64,000 bases of DNA from Beaufortia kweichowensis (taxonomy: Eukaryota; Chordata; Actinopteri; Cypriniformes; Gastromyzontidae), in contig CM032794.1 of assembly GCA_019155185.1 (NCBI GenBank), positions 17,416,946 through 17,480,945 of the forward strand, given 5' to 3'. A model generated the notes under the pieces. It ran no database searches and had not been told where the DNA came from. It saw only the letters and a program-made list of their open reading frames with translations. Positions 12,201 to 22,878 of this stretch are shown here, in pieces; within the stretch, counting starts at the first letter, position 1; every line of letters begins with the position of its first letter. The translations under genes and the position numbers were made by a program.

Positions 12201-15200
12201 CCTTGTGGAGTTCTGTGTGGTCACCATTAATATGTAACTAGACTGAAAAAGTAAATGACTAAATAATAGGTTCTTCTTTTTTAGCTGACTAACTGAAGGA
12301 AGAACACTGTGTATATAAATCAAGAGCAAAATCCCTTAAAATAATAACAGTAGTAAGTACAAAAATCCACGGCTAAGGATACAGTGGGGATTAACTGGAA
12401 TCAAAATGAAGGAGGAAAGGGGAGAAAAAGCATGTGGGTGGAGGTCTGAAGAGAGCCAGACCACACTGCACTTGGGTCTGGCTGATCTCGACAGGCGAGT
12501 GTGTCTTGTGTGAACAGAAGAAAACTGTGGGATGGAATTAGCTCATAGCAGAAAAAGGTGTGGTTTAAAACTAATGAATAGGATAAGAGTAAGAGAGAGA
12601 GAAACACAGAACAAGAAAAACAACAAAAAGGAGGGAACCTCAAGAAGTGAGATTATCAGAGAATATCTGGAGATTTTATGAAATATGAAAAACATCCGTT
12701 ACCCAAAAGCAGACGGATGAAAGAATAGTTTGCTCAAAAATAAACTGCTTCACTTCATATCATTCTAATTTTCACTGAAAAATTTTCTGTTATTTTTAAC
12801 AAAAACATTTGACACAAGGGTGAGTAACCGATGAGTAATGTTTTCATTATGCGTAATATATTTTTTATTACAATGTATATGGATGAGGCATGGTTTCTCA
12901 CCTCAGAAGCCTGGTCAGCATGTACAGCACGAGGGGTGTTATAAATCCCATCATCCTCCTCAGAAGGCACTGCAGGAACTGGATGTTTCCACCTATTGGT
13001 GGGAGGTGTATCATATACCTAAAGAACATAAGGTAAAGTATGAGAAACGTCATCAGTACCTTCTTCTTTCCTATCTCTTGTAATGCACCTTACCTCATCA
13101 CTGAGTTTTTCAGAATTTGCACACGCATTCCTGGTCGCTGCTTCGCTGCTCTTATTAATATCATTCACTTGCGCATTTCCATTTTTATTTCCTTGTCTCT
13201 CCTCCTCCAGCAGCTGTGTCTGCTGGGATGCAAGGTTTGACTGGAGAACAGGTTTAGTGGCTGGACTTGGGCTAGACTGAGGTAAATCCTTCCTGGTTAC
13301 ACTTCTAACTGGTGGTGCTGGCGGAGGGGGTTTGCGGACAAAGTTTGGAGAGCCTGATACTATGGATTTCCCTGTCCGGGCGAGTAAAGGTGATTCCCTC
13401 ATGCCAGCTTGAGATAGTTTTCCTCTACCAACAGGAGGAGTTGCAGGTGTACCCTGTGTCTTCTGGGATACTCGGGCAGAGGGAGGTGTGTGCTTAACGT
13501 TCTGCCCCGGTGTTGAGGGAGCAGAGACTGCTACAACTGTTCCAGAGGGTTGTTTGCGCTCAGATTGAGGGGTCCTTGATATCGCTCCCCCAGGTTGGGT
13601 TGGAGTTTGGTACATGACTGGGGCATCTTGGCCAGTCTTACTCTGAGAAGCCATTCCTGGTACACATTGTCCTGCTACTGGAGCACCACTGGAAGGAGTT
13701 TGATATAGATTCTCGTTAGTCAGTGCAGTTGCCGCTGGTCTAGGCACCAAGTAACATCCATCAGAATGCCCTGCACCCACATCTTTTGGGGTCAAATACC
13801 TTGCCTCCCCTCCTGTTTCTGCTGCAGGCCTTGAAACAGCACCTGGAGTCAGGTATACTGAATCTGGTGCCATTGCCCCCTGTGCTCTGTGCTGTGCTGT
13901 CATCGGGGCAGGCGAAGTGGGTGTCTGGTAAACAGTCCCTGACTCGCCACCCCGTCCCCTAAGCGAGGGGGAGCGGGGACGCCCTGCCACAGTCATGTCC
14001 CCCCAGTCTGGACGAGGCCTGGTTCCAGAACTAGAGTGCGATCGTGGCCTTCCGCCATCAGGATGACGTAGATCTCCAGTCCTGACTGGGACAGGTGCAA
14101 CCCCAGGGCTTTGGTAAACCCCTTCTGTCAAGCTGGGCGGTGACAGATACACCCCATCTGAATTGTCAGTACTCAGTCCATTTACTCGACCCTGTTGGCT
14201 AGATGGTAGATGAACTGAATCCACACTAGGAGCCCGGCGGGTTTCCGTACTTGTGCATGAAGTTGGAACCTGGGAACTTTGGAGGAGACGCAGTCGGTTG
14301 GCAGGGGCAATGCCTTGCCGACCATGAAGGGAGCAAAGCCACCAGCCAGGTCCACCGTCCTGCTCTTGGTCCAGGACCATCAGGATATCACCTTTACGAA
14401 ATGCCAGCTCCTCAGGGCTTTCAGCAGCATTGTCAAAAAGTGCCTTCGCAAGCACATTCTAAAAGAAAGAGATTAAATATAGAATTCACAATTTGGTTAA
14501 CTTATTAAGCATGTCATTTTTACAGAAAGGGTGAAGGGTGGGAGGCTTTTAATATCATTCCTGCCCAAAATCTACATAAATTTGCATGAAAGAAAAGCAA
14601 TAAAAAAAACTGCAAGAGAGTCTTTTGAAAAAAATAGGGAGCGACAGCAGTGGTGCAGAGCCCAGTGTGCCAGAAATGCCAGATTTCATTAAAGCACTAC
14701 CAACAGCATAATCCAGTTGTTTTTTAAATCCAATGTCCTCAGCTAAAACTCTTATATTTAAGCACTCAACTGACTTCAGATTTTGTTAGTAAGGGAAGTC
14801 AAAAAAAGGAACCAAAATTCTGGGAACTTTAAACTGTACTAACTACTGTACTAACTTTGGAACAAAGACGGCCAATAGACAGAAATAATAATTGCTGACC
14901 TATTTACTGTACGTATATAAATCCTAAATAAGAACTGCTGCTTCAGATGCCATGCATGTAAGATAAAAAGTCAGAATGGTGTTACGGATGTCATGGGTTA
15001 GCCTTATGATCTTTTTGTATTCGGAAACCCACACTACAGCCTTCATGGTTAAATCAATATTGATAGAGAGAATGCATAAGTAAGGGCAGAGGTCTGTGAT
15101 TATGGAAGAGAGAGAGATGGTGATTAAGGAAAAGAGCTGCTGAGTTAATGATAATGAGAAAGACTAGTGGGGGAAGGGTTCAACATCTGTCCCCCAGTTT

Positions 15201-15423
15201 TAGGTCCTTTTGTCATCCTCCTTTTACCTCTAAATTTCCCTCTCATTCCCCACAGGGGACGTATTGCTGCGGGGCAAGCTGAGCCCCAGTACCCCAACCC
15301 CCCAAATTGGACAGCAGAGGGTTATTTTTACAGTGACGCAAAATAAATATCAAAAACTGTCAAACTGTCACAGTTCAATCATTTTAAATGCAAAAATATA
15401 CACTCACTCACCGATAGAGACAT
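9243..15423 (-). CDS. efs: EFS/Sin, Cas-family SH3 docking protein
   Basis: Seven in-phase exons: 15412-15423 (MSLS), 13094-14458, 12902-13018, 11046-11957, 10599-10673, 9719-9970 and 9243-9425, giving about 971 aa. Residues 5-63 form an SH3 domain (NVLAKALFDNAAESPEELAF, WWLCSLHGRQG). Fourteen YxxP sites follow (YLSP, YQTP, YLVP, YDTP, YDVP, YNIP, YSVP, YDMP and others); these are CRK-SH2 docking sites once phosphorylated. Then come a helical Ser-rich region, a Src-SH3 ligand (RRPLPALP) and a C-terminal FAT-like bundle (NQPPRVFVSR, VTAHKLVFIGDTL, YPSVPATQEMVD). The C-terminus and the PSQESLSRRPLPALP stretch match EFS better than BCAR1, NEDD9 or CASS4. It is much longer than human EFS (561 aa), mainly in the YxxP region. 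It acts in integrin/Src signalling. The four-residue first exon was chosen because it restores phase and matches the family's short lead. Confidence 0.88.
10395..10465. repeat. Half copy of the ggatagttc-type MITE
   Basis: In an efs intron, gggggtgagtaaatgatgag followed by gggcaaactattcctttca matches one arm of the palindromic element seen more completely in dhrs4 intron 6. Confidence 0.5.
12718..12850. repeat. Decayed copy of the ggatagttc-type MITE
   Basis: The segment from agaatagtttgctcaaaaat to agggtgagtaaccgatgag, in an efs intron, resembles the arms of the element at 20063-20360 but is heavily mutated. Confidence 0.45.
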
Positions 15424-18293
15424 GATTGATGTCAGTTCTCCACAGTTTTGTTAATTCCACATGGACTCCCCGCTGACTTTGTACCCCATTCACATGCAGA
15501 CTGTGCGAGTCATCTGCATGTTTTACAGATCTGCTTTTCCATTAATCCGAATTGTGCAGGGGAGGTAAGTATGATGGGCTTTATATCCAAAAGAGTCAAA
15601 TTCACAAAAGCATAATTGGACTCCTGCACAATTTATGACTTTCATCACGGCTGACAGTTGTCACACATCTTGAACCTGACGGATGAAAACATAAATGTAT
15701 TACAATGATACATTTTATAATTGTGAGACTTTCACATATATATAGACTTTCTGCTGTTGAAACATGTAAAGACAGACAGCTGCAGTGGTTAAACTAGTCA
15801 GACCAGCTATGGCACTTCGGCAGACATAATTTTATGAAATTTCGTAATACTCTTAAATTATGTCCTTTTGTCCAAATAGGTTCATAATATCATTACTTAT
15901 TAATTAAGTGTTAATAGTGGACAAGACACAATTACCTATTCGTTCATTTTTATTTTTTTATATTTATCATTACTATAATTTTACACTTTCATTTAAATGT
16001 ATTAAATTCTGAATTACATCGCTTCAAATTATGGACACAACAGCTGTGACACATACAGCCTACTAAAGACTAGGGCACTGGCCCTTTAGAGACAAAACAA
16101 AAATACATGTATGCAAATATACTAAATGTATTCACAATTCTTTCTAACTAATCCGTTTTAAATTGTTTTTGCGTAGACTAAATTGCAGTATGCTGCATCA
16201 GCAAAGCAGAAGCAAAAAATCACATCACAGTTAAGCCACGTTTCGTTTTCCATCCAAGAAACCTCAAGGTTCCTTTATGCAGCAAAACCCAATGAGACAA
16301 GCGGGATAAAAGACCGGTCAAATAGAGGAAATAAGCGAATGCTCTCGTGCTTCGGTAAAAAAGATAATAGTTACATAAATAACGCTCTAAAGAAATTGGA
16401 TGCTATTTATTTAAATTACAAAGAGACAAACCCACAGCGATGATTACCCTGGTGTAAATGTAAACTAAATAAACAATGCCCATCTTACCGTTCACATGTC
16501 TGGAAATATCACCTTCAAATACAGGAGTAGAGTCAAACCTCACATATCATATCTCCTGAAAAGACTGCAATGCACGGCTGTTGTTTTTCTTTCTTTCTTT
16601 GGGGATAACGCGTCTCGCTTCGTCAGGCTTCGCCCTACCCTGGCCTTCTTGGTTTTGAATTACAGTTGAGCGCATATGGTCGCTCCCCCCTCTTGTGCCC
16701 GACACAGCACGACTCTCAACAGCGGATTACGCCCTCTGCTGGAATAAATGTCTGGAGTTGCTTGTTTCTATATTCTATAAAGACCGTCTGAAAATATCTC
16801 TGTTGAAAGAATATTTTTTCAACATAGATCCAAAGAAAACAATGATTGCTAAACGTATTACTGAATTTACAACGTTTAGACTTAGTTGTATTAAGCATAT
16901 AATATGAATGTGCATATATTTGTGTGTTTTCTTGCGTTTTCTTGTATTTTCAATCAGTGGTCTTAGGTTAACATAAAACCTTCTATTTAACTATGTAACA
17001 TAGCAATTTAGCAATTCCTAGCAATTCCTCACCTGCTAATTATAGTTCATTTTCTACTTTTGATATACAAATGGGTACTGGGATCATGCTAGTTCTCTAA
17101 TAGATTTAATACGTATCCCCACCCACTATATGTACCCATCTAATTGGTTTTCTATGCACAGCACTACAAAGTCTGACAGGTCTACAAGGCACAGTATCAG
17201 TTTCAGTATAATTTGTGCAGAATGTTGTATTCAATGTTACAGCAGGTGGCGGTAACGCGCTAAAAGAGTGAGTGGCCTTTTAAGAAGAAGAACATTGCAA
17301 CGAGTCTAAAGTCCAAGGGGAACACTGATGAAACCAATGATTTATAACACAATTCCAGTACATTCTTATTAGTGTTAACTAAATGTTATACACAGTATTA
17401 TTTATTAAAAGTCATAAATTAAGTGCTAGTAAAATATTTATTATATTATGATTTTGTAGCGTTTGTGTTTTTAGAGTAGAGAATCATGGACTGTGGATCA
17501 ATTCAAACGAACTGAATCACTTTATCAGTCCGAGATTTAAAGCAGAATGAAGATCAGTTACAGCCATATAAATTCATTTCGACTCAAACCACTGAAATGT
17601 CGACATAACACGTTGTCATATAAAATCATGTTACTCGATCAGTTTGATATAAGCTTATGAAGAAATGAATCGAAACAAACGATTCAAAACAAATGATTCC
17701 TAGAGGGTTAGAAGCTTCATGAAGTGTTTGAAACGCGCCCACCAAGTACTTTGCCCCATAATACAATATCTCCGCATTTGACAGGTAAGGTTTGTTGTTT
17801 TAAGTTGTACATTATCGTTTACCATACGTTTTAGCTCAAATTAATAGTTAAGTTAAGTTTTGTTGTGAAGTCACGACGCAAAGCTTTTTAACTAACAATT
17901 TAGAAGTACTCGTGAAAGAAACACCAAGGTTATATTACTGCTAAAATGAAAACTGCTGTATATATCATACAAATCTTATAGCCTTTAACCCAATGGCTTA
18001 AAGTAGACCATCTATCGGCAACAATAATTTTCAATCTAAGTCGTCAATCTACTTTAAATGCATTGAAATGAGTTAGAACTGAATGTTAGGGTTTTTTTGC
18101 GAAATGTCAAAAAAACTTAAATACAACATTGAAATAACAATTCAGACCCTTGCTATGATCCTTAAAATGTATCTCAGGTACATCCTGTTCGTCCGGATCA
18201 TCTCTAAGATTCTGTCTAGTTACTCCACACCGATTCTGACCTGTAGAGAATTGACTGAATACTGTCTTAATGTACTGTATCTATTTGAAGGCA
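15424..18293. other. Head-to-head intergenic region between efs and dhrs4
   Basis: No coding exon recognised. It should hold the efs 5' UTR exon(s) and promoter; a small CpG-richer spot (gataacgcgtctcgcttcg) is at about 16600-16640. The dhrs4 promoter should also lie here. At 17495-17745 there are several diverged attca/cgaatg-type direct and inverted repeats ending at gtttgaaacgcgccc, a pattern common in fish repeats. At 17222-17290 there is a caggtggcggtaacgcgc motif followed by aagaagaagaac, also repeat-like. Confidence 0.5.
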
Positions 18294-21200
18294 ATGTTTA
18301 AGGCTGTAAGCAGGTCTCTGAGGTTAAATCCTGTTGCTGGCATAAGAATGATGTCCCACCACAGCACCCTGTCAGGAAAAGTTGCTATAGTAACCGCATC
18401 CACAGATGGGTATGCCATTAGATTTTCTCTCTAAACCCACTGTTATTTTCATCAAAATTCAGACATTACACAGATTACATATTTTATAACATTTCTCTGG
18501 TGTTACTTAAACATAAACGCATTACATTTAATGTTTTGTCAGGATTGGGCTTGCAGCTGCAGAAGCCCTAGGCCAGAGAGGAGCACACGTTGTCGTAAGC
18601 AGTCGACGACAAACCAATGTTGACAAGGCTGTATCACTCCTGCGCAGTAAAAATATACAAGTAATAGGGGCTACGTGTAATGTGGGAAATGCAGAAGACA
18701 GAGAGAAGCTCGTTAAGATGGTAATTTTTTTTGTCAAAATATGAATTTGGAAAATGTACTGAAAGCTTTGTGAGGGAATAGAAAGGTATCATTAACTATG
18801 AATAATAATTAAATGGAGTCGCTACACACTGTATGTGGTTTATATTGCAGACAGTAGAGCAATGTGGTGGTGTGGACATACTGGTGTCTAATGCAGCAGT
18901 CAATCCGTTTTTTGGGAACATATTAGACTCTACAGAGGATGTCTGGGACAAGGTATGACAAAGTTGTATAACTCAATAAACATGTAGAGATTTCGAAGTA
19001 TTACCAGTGCCTGTTACAGTATGATTTGTCATTGCTTGTAAAAATTATTTTACTAACCTGGATATACATGCTATAATTTGCTTTATTTTCTCAGATACTT
19101 GGAGTGAATGTAAAATCATCATTTTTACTGACCAAACTAGTCGTGCCTTACATGGAGAAAAGAGGGTAAACGACAAGTGCACAGCTGTAATAAAAAAATA
19201 ACAGAAATGTTGCCAGATAAACCTTTATATCTGAGCACTAATGTAGGTTTATTTTATTTTCAGGGGTGGGTCTGTTGTGTTTGTGTCTTCAGTAGCAGGT
19301 TACCAGCCAATGCAAGTATGAAGCTAGATATTACAATGTATTCTTTTCAATCATGCAACAAACTTGTAATAAGTGAAAGAAACAGCAAATGTGACAATAT
19401 AAAGCAGGATGTACAGGGGTGCACAGTATTGAGGAAAAATACAATATATGATAACTTGGTAAATAATGTGATATACAGGTACAATAAAATAATGCTTTAA
19501 GTGAGCCATATCAGTTTAAAGTATATTTAAAATGATGTTTCATATTAATTCTTGGAAAAGTCATTGTAATATGCATATTTGTGAAAATTTATAATTTTGA
19601 GGCTTTTTTTAACTCGGGTGTTACATAATGTGAGACTTTACTATTTAAGTTTTTCTGAATCATATATTCTCGGAATAATATAATCTGCATCCATGTTCCA
19701 TCCATTTTCCTAATATAAAGACAAAAAAGTGAAGAGGTCTAAAATAGGTAAAACAACATACAGTTTTATACTGTATATCATGATGCTAAACATCCACTAA
19801 AAATACGAACTGTTACCATTGGTATACATTTTTTAAAACATTTTGATTAGCTATCTTTCATCAGCACTGATGTCACTCTTTTCTCTATGACTTTAAGGGT
19901 CTGGGTCCCTACAGTGTGAGTAAAACGGCTCTGCTTGGATTAACTCGAGCCCTTGCTCCTGATCTCGCCCAGAGTAACATTCGGGTCAACTGTGTTGCCC
20001 CAGGCATCATCAAGACACGTTTCAGCTCTGCAGTAAGGATTTCCAACACTTTTTTAGTTTGTACCTTAAACGGATAGTTCATTCAAAAAGTAAAATTATG
20101 TCATAATTTTTTCACCCTTATTTCATTCAAACCCTGTATATGATTCTTTCTTTTGTGAAACACAAAAGAAGATATTTTGCAAAACGTTGGTTACCCGCAC
20201 CCATTGACTTCCATTGTACCTTGTGTCCATACTATGAAAGTGAATGGGTGCCTTCTGTGTTCTGCTGTAAGCAAGAAAGTCATACAGGTTTGACATGACA
20301 TGAGAGTGAGTAAATAATAAAATAATTTTTATTTTTGGATGAACTATCCCTTTAAAAAGGAAAAATTCACTCATATATGAAAATCCTGTCATTGCTTGTT
20401 CACCCTTATACCGATCCAAATTTGCTTTATTCAGCAGGACACAAAAGAATGCTGCATACACAGCTAATAACATCAAATCTCATTGTGTCATGACATAATG
20501 TTTGGTCTCAAGATACACAAGAACTGATGAGGTTTAATGTTATTGACATATTGCTCTGTATACATGCATTGATCAGTATTTTAGTTCGAAGGTGTTTGTT
20601 ATGGTGCTTTTGGAAAACGTATTCATATTTAGTCATTTGACAAAGAAAACTGGAAATAAAGTTAATGGAGTAGCTGTAATGTAAGTCTTTAAATATTTAC
20701 CAGTATAACCCTCGCTTCTTGTGTAAACAAGCTTTGATTGTGTTTCTCTGAAGCTGTGGGAGAATGAGAGCATGCTGGAGGAAGTCTTGAAGCAGACAAG
20801 CATAAAAAGGTCTGTATCTTTTACTAACTTTGTTAAGAGATCATGAATGAGATAAACATTTTAAGTGAACAGAAAACAGCTTGAATGATCATATTTGCAG
20901 ATAACTTAGGAGAGGATTATTGGGACTTATATATTTATATATTGAGACTTGTTTATTGAGATATATTGCATAAGATATACTACATTACATATGAATTTTG
21001 TTGCCACATGAATAGATGGTGAACTAAACAATGCTCTTATGACTTTCAAAACCATTTTGTATGTTACAATTGAAGTCATAAGTTTACAAACCATTGCAAA
21101 ATATGGAAAATGTTAAAAAGTATGGGAAAATAAAAGGAATTTTGAAATTTAATCTTTGTTTTTAATTTAGTACTGCCCTGAACAAGTTATTGCATGTAAA

Positions 21201-22227
21201 AAAAATGTTTACAACACAGAAAAATAACATAACTGAAAAGTTTACATGCACCTAATTCTTAATACGGTATAATGTTAACAGACAATCAATGAATCAATGT
21301 ATTGTAATAGATGTTTAAGGGTTTCATGTTTGATCTGAACCATTAAACTGTTCGCTGCTGGTCTCAAGAAAAAGATTTCAGGTACTGCAGAATCTTTGAT
21401 TTGCAGCATCTTCTGCATATTTGACCTCTGTCCAGCAGGGACTGTATGATGTTGAGATCAATCTTTTAACATTTAGGACAATTGAGAGACTCATACACAA
21501 CTATTACAAAACATACAAACATTCAGTGATGCTCAGGAAGTCAACACAATTCATTAAAATTCAGGTGTATGTAAACCTTCGGACAGGGTGACCAGTGTAA
21601 ATTGTATTTTTTATATGAATATCCTATTGTTTTATTTAGTAATGTCTTTAAGAAACTAAAGATTTTTCTTACACCACTTATCATTTTTAGAGGTTTACAA
21701 CCTATGAATTATACTGCAAGATAATTAAACGTATACATGAAATCAGTAAGTGTTATAAATGAAATCTCAAAATCTGTCATCTAATATAATTTACAGCAAT
21801 AAACACACACTACATATTTAAGTCATTTTTATGGCTATGACTACTTATATATACTTACTTGTACTTGCTGCATATCCCATAACTAGATTTTAAGACTTCA
21901 GCGTGGATTTCACAGACAGGGTCACATATATTATTTACTACTGTTGATTATTTTAAGGTAAAGGCTGTGATGCAAGATTAATTAAAGGCTGATTGTTACT
22001 GGACCTTTTTTAAAAATATTTTGTAAAACTATTACTGCAACAATTGTATGATTTTTTTTGAGAAATCTACAAATAATGAATTCCTTTACTTTTTTGTTTG
22101 TGCATATTTCAGGCTTGGGAAACCTGAGGACATAGGCGGTGTGATTTCATTCCTGTGTACAGAGGAAGCTTCATATATAACAGGAGAGACCATTACTGTA
22201 ACTGGAGGCATTAACTGCAGACTTTGA
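18294..22227 (+). CDS. dhrs4: Dehydrogenase/reductase SDR family member 4
   Basis: Eight in-phase exons: 18294-18409, 18543-18720, 18851-18952, 19095-19165, 19264-19315, 19898-20032, 20754-20809 and 22113-22227, giving 274 aa (human about 278). It is an NADP(H)-dependent short-chain dehydrogenase; DHRS4 reduces retinal and other carbonyls in peroxisomes. Visible motifs: the cofactor loop TASTDGIGLA (split across exons 1/2), SSRRQTNVD, SNAAVNPFFGN, catalytic Ser in VFVSSVAG, the YSVSK catalytic Tyr/Lys, and the NCVAPGIIKT loop. The C-terminus is NCRL; CRL fits the PTS1 consensus (SRL in human). The first 20 residues before the Rossmann fold could be a cleavable or mitochondrial-type lead. It ends tail to tail with tinf2. 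Intron 7 carries a Tc1-like repeat and intron 6 a MITE. Confidence 0.93.
20063..20360. mobile_element. Palindromic MITE (non-autonomous DNA transposon), cyprinid type
   Basis: The left end ccttaaacggatagttcatt and the right end ggatgaactatccctttaa are inverted copies. The arms pair through gaaacacaaaagaagatat and related sequence towards a palindromic centre around cccattgacttccattg / gaaagtgaatggg. There is no coding capacity. It is in dhrs4 intron 6. This element type is very abundant in cyprinid genomes. Confidence 0.75.
20361..20476. repeat. Second half copy of the MITE arm
   Basis: Immediately after the complete element the left-arm pattern starts again (ttcactcatatatgaaaatc, ttcacccttataccgatcc, gcaggacacaaaagaa). 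The locus therefore holds one complete and one partial unit in tandem. Confidence 0.55.
21057..21690. mobile_element. Tc1/mariner-like non-autonomous repeat
   Basis: It starts with caattgaagtcataagttta, resembling Tc1-family terminal repeats of fish (ttgaagtcggaagtttacat). The opposite end includes caggtgtatgtaaaccttc. Internal motifs typical of this fish repeat are cagcatcttctgcatatttg and gagagactcatacacaacta. No transposase frame is visible. It is in dhrs4 intron 7, and the ends are approximate. Confidence 0.6.
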
Positions 22228-22878
22228 GTGCCAGTGGATGCTGTTATCACGTACAGAAATTATGCAGTATGTGTACAGCACATGTATCAGAGGAACCTTC
22301 CATATCTTTCAACACATGAATGTAACAATTAACAACATAAATGCATTCATTAATCTGAAATGGATAATTGGAATAAAACAATTGTAATAAAATCTGTTTA
22401 TTTAGTTGGGAGGATCTTAGTTCCTACACTTGATTTCTAAGACTTTTCCATTTCTAATACATTTCTAAGACTTTTCTACATTTCTAAGACTTACATTTCT
22501 AAGACTTTTCCATTTTTTATAATCATTAAAATGTAGAGATCATGAGTGCAAATTTTCTTACAATATTTGGAAAAAACATGACTTCATTTCCATGATGTTT
22601 TAAGGCCAAGAAAGCTATAATTTTCTATTTGGGAAACTAACAGGTGGGCATAACATTCAGACTTTCTTTTAAATAGTACAAAACAGATCAAGTAGTTTAT
22701 TTCAAGATCACATTTAATAACATTCCACATGATACAGATAAAATATGACAATACATTTAAAATAAAATGACAATTATTAATGCTCACACTATCTAAAAGC
22801 GACACTGTTACATCCCTTAAAAGCTATGTGAATTTGCCATCCATAATAGCAAAAACCTTAGCTACTTGTGTTACTACA
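22228..22878. other. Shared 3' intergenic region between dhrs4 and tinf2
   Basis: AATAAA signals for dhrs4 are at 22372-22377 and about 22386-22391 on the plus strand. A tinf2 signal (tttatt, minus strand AATAAA) is at 22696-22701. The two transcripts converge with about 300 bp between signals. A short direct-repeat cluster of tttctaagactt units lies at 22434-22511. Confidence 0.6.
22434..22511 (+). repeat. Short tandem repeat, tttctaagactt units
   Basis: Four imperfect copies of a 12-20 bp unit (tttctaagacttttccattt and shortened forms) follow directly after the dhrs4 poly(A) signals. Confidence 0.7.

Noticed and set aside
9243..15423. Assignment of the Cas-family gene to bcar1 or nedd9
   Set aside because: The C-terminal FAT region, the SLSRRPLPALP stretch and the 14q11-type neighbours fit EFS better, although the number of YxxP sites is BCAR1-like.
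20123..20476. 117-codon minus-strand frame in dhrs4 intron 6
   Set aside because: It lies entirely in MITE arms; its start and stop are incidental.
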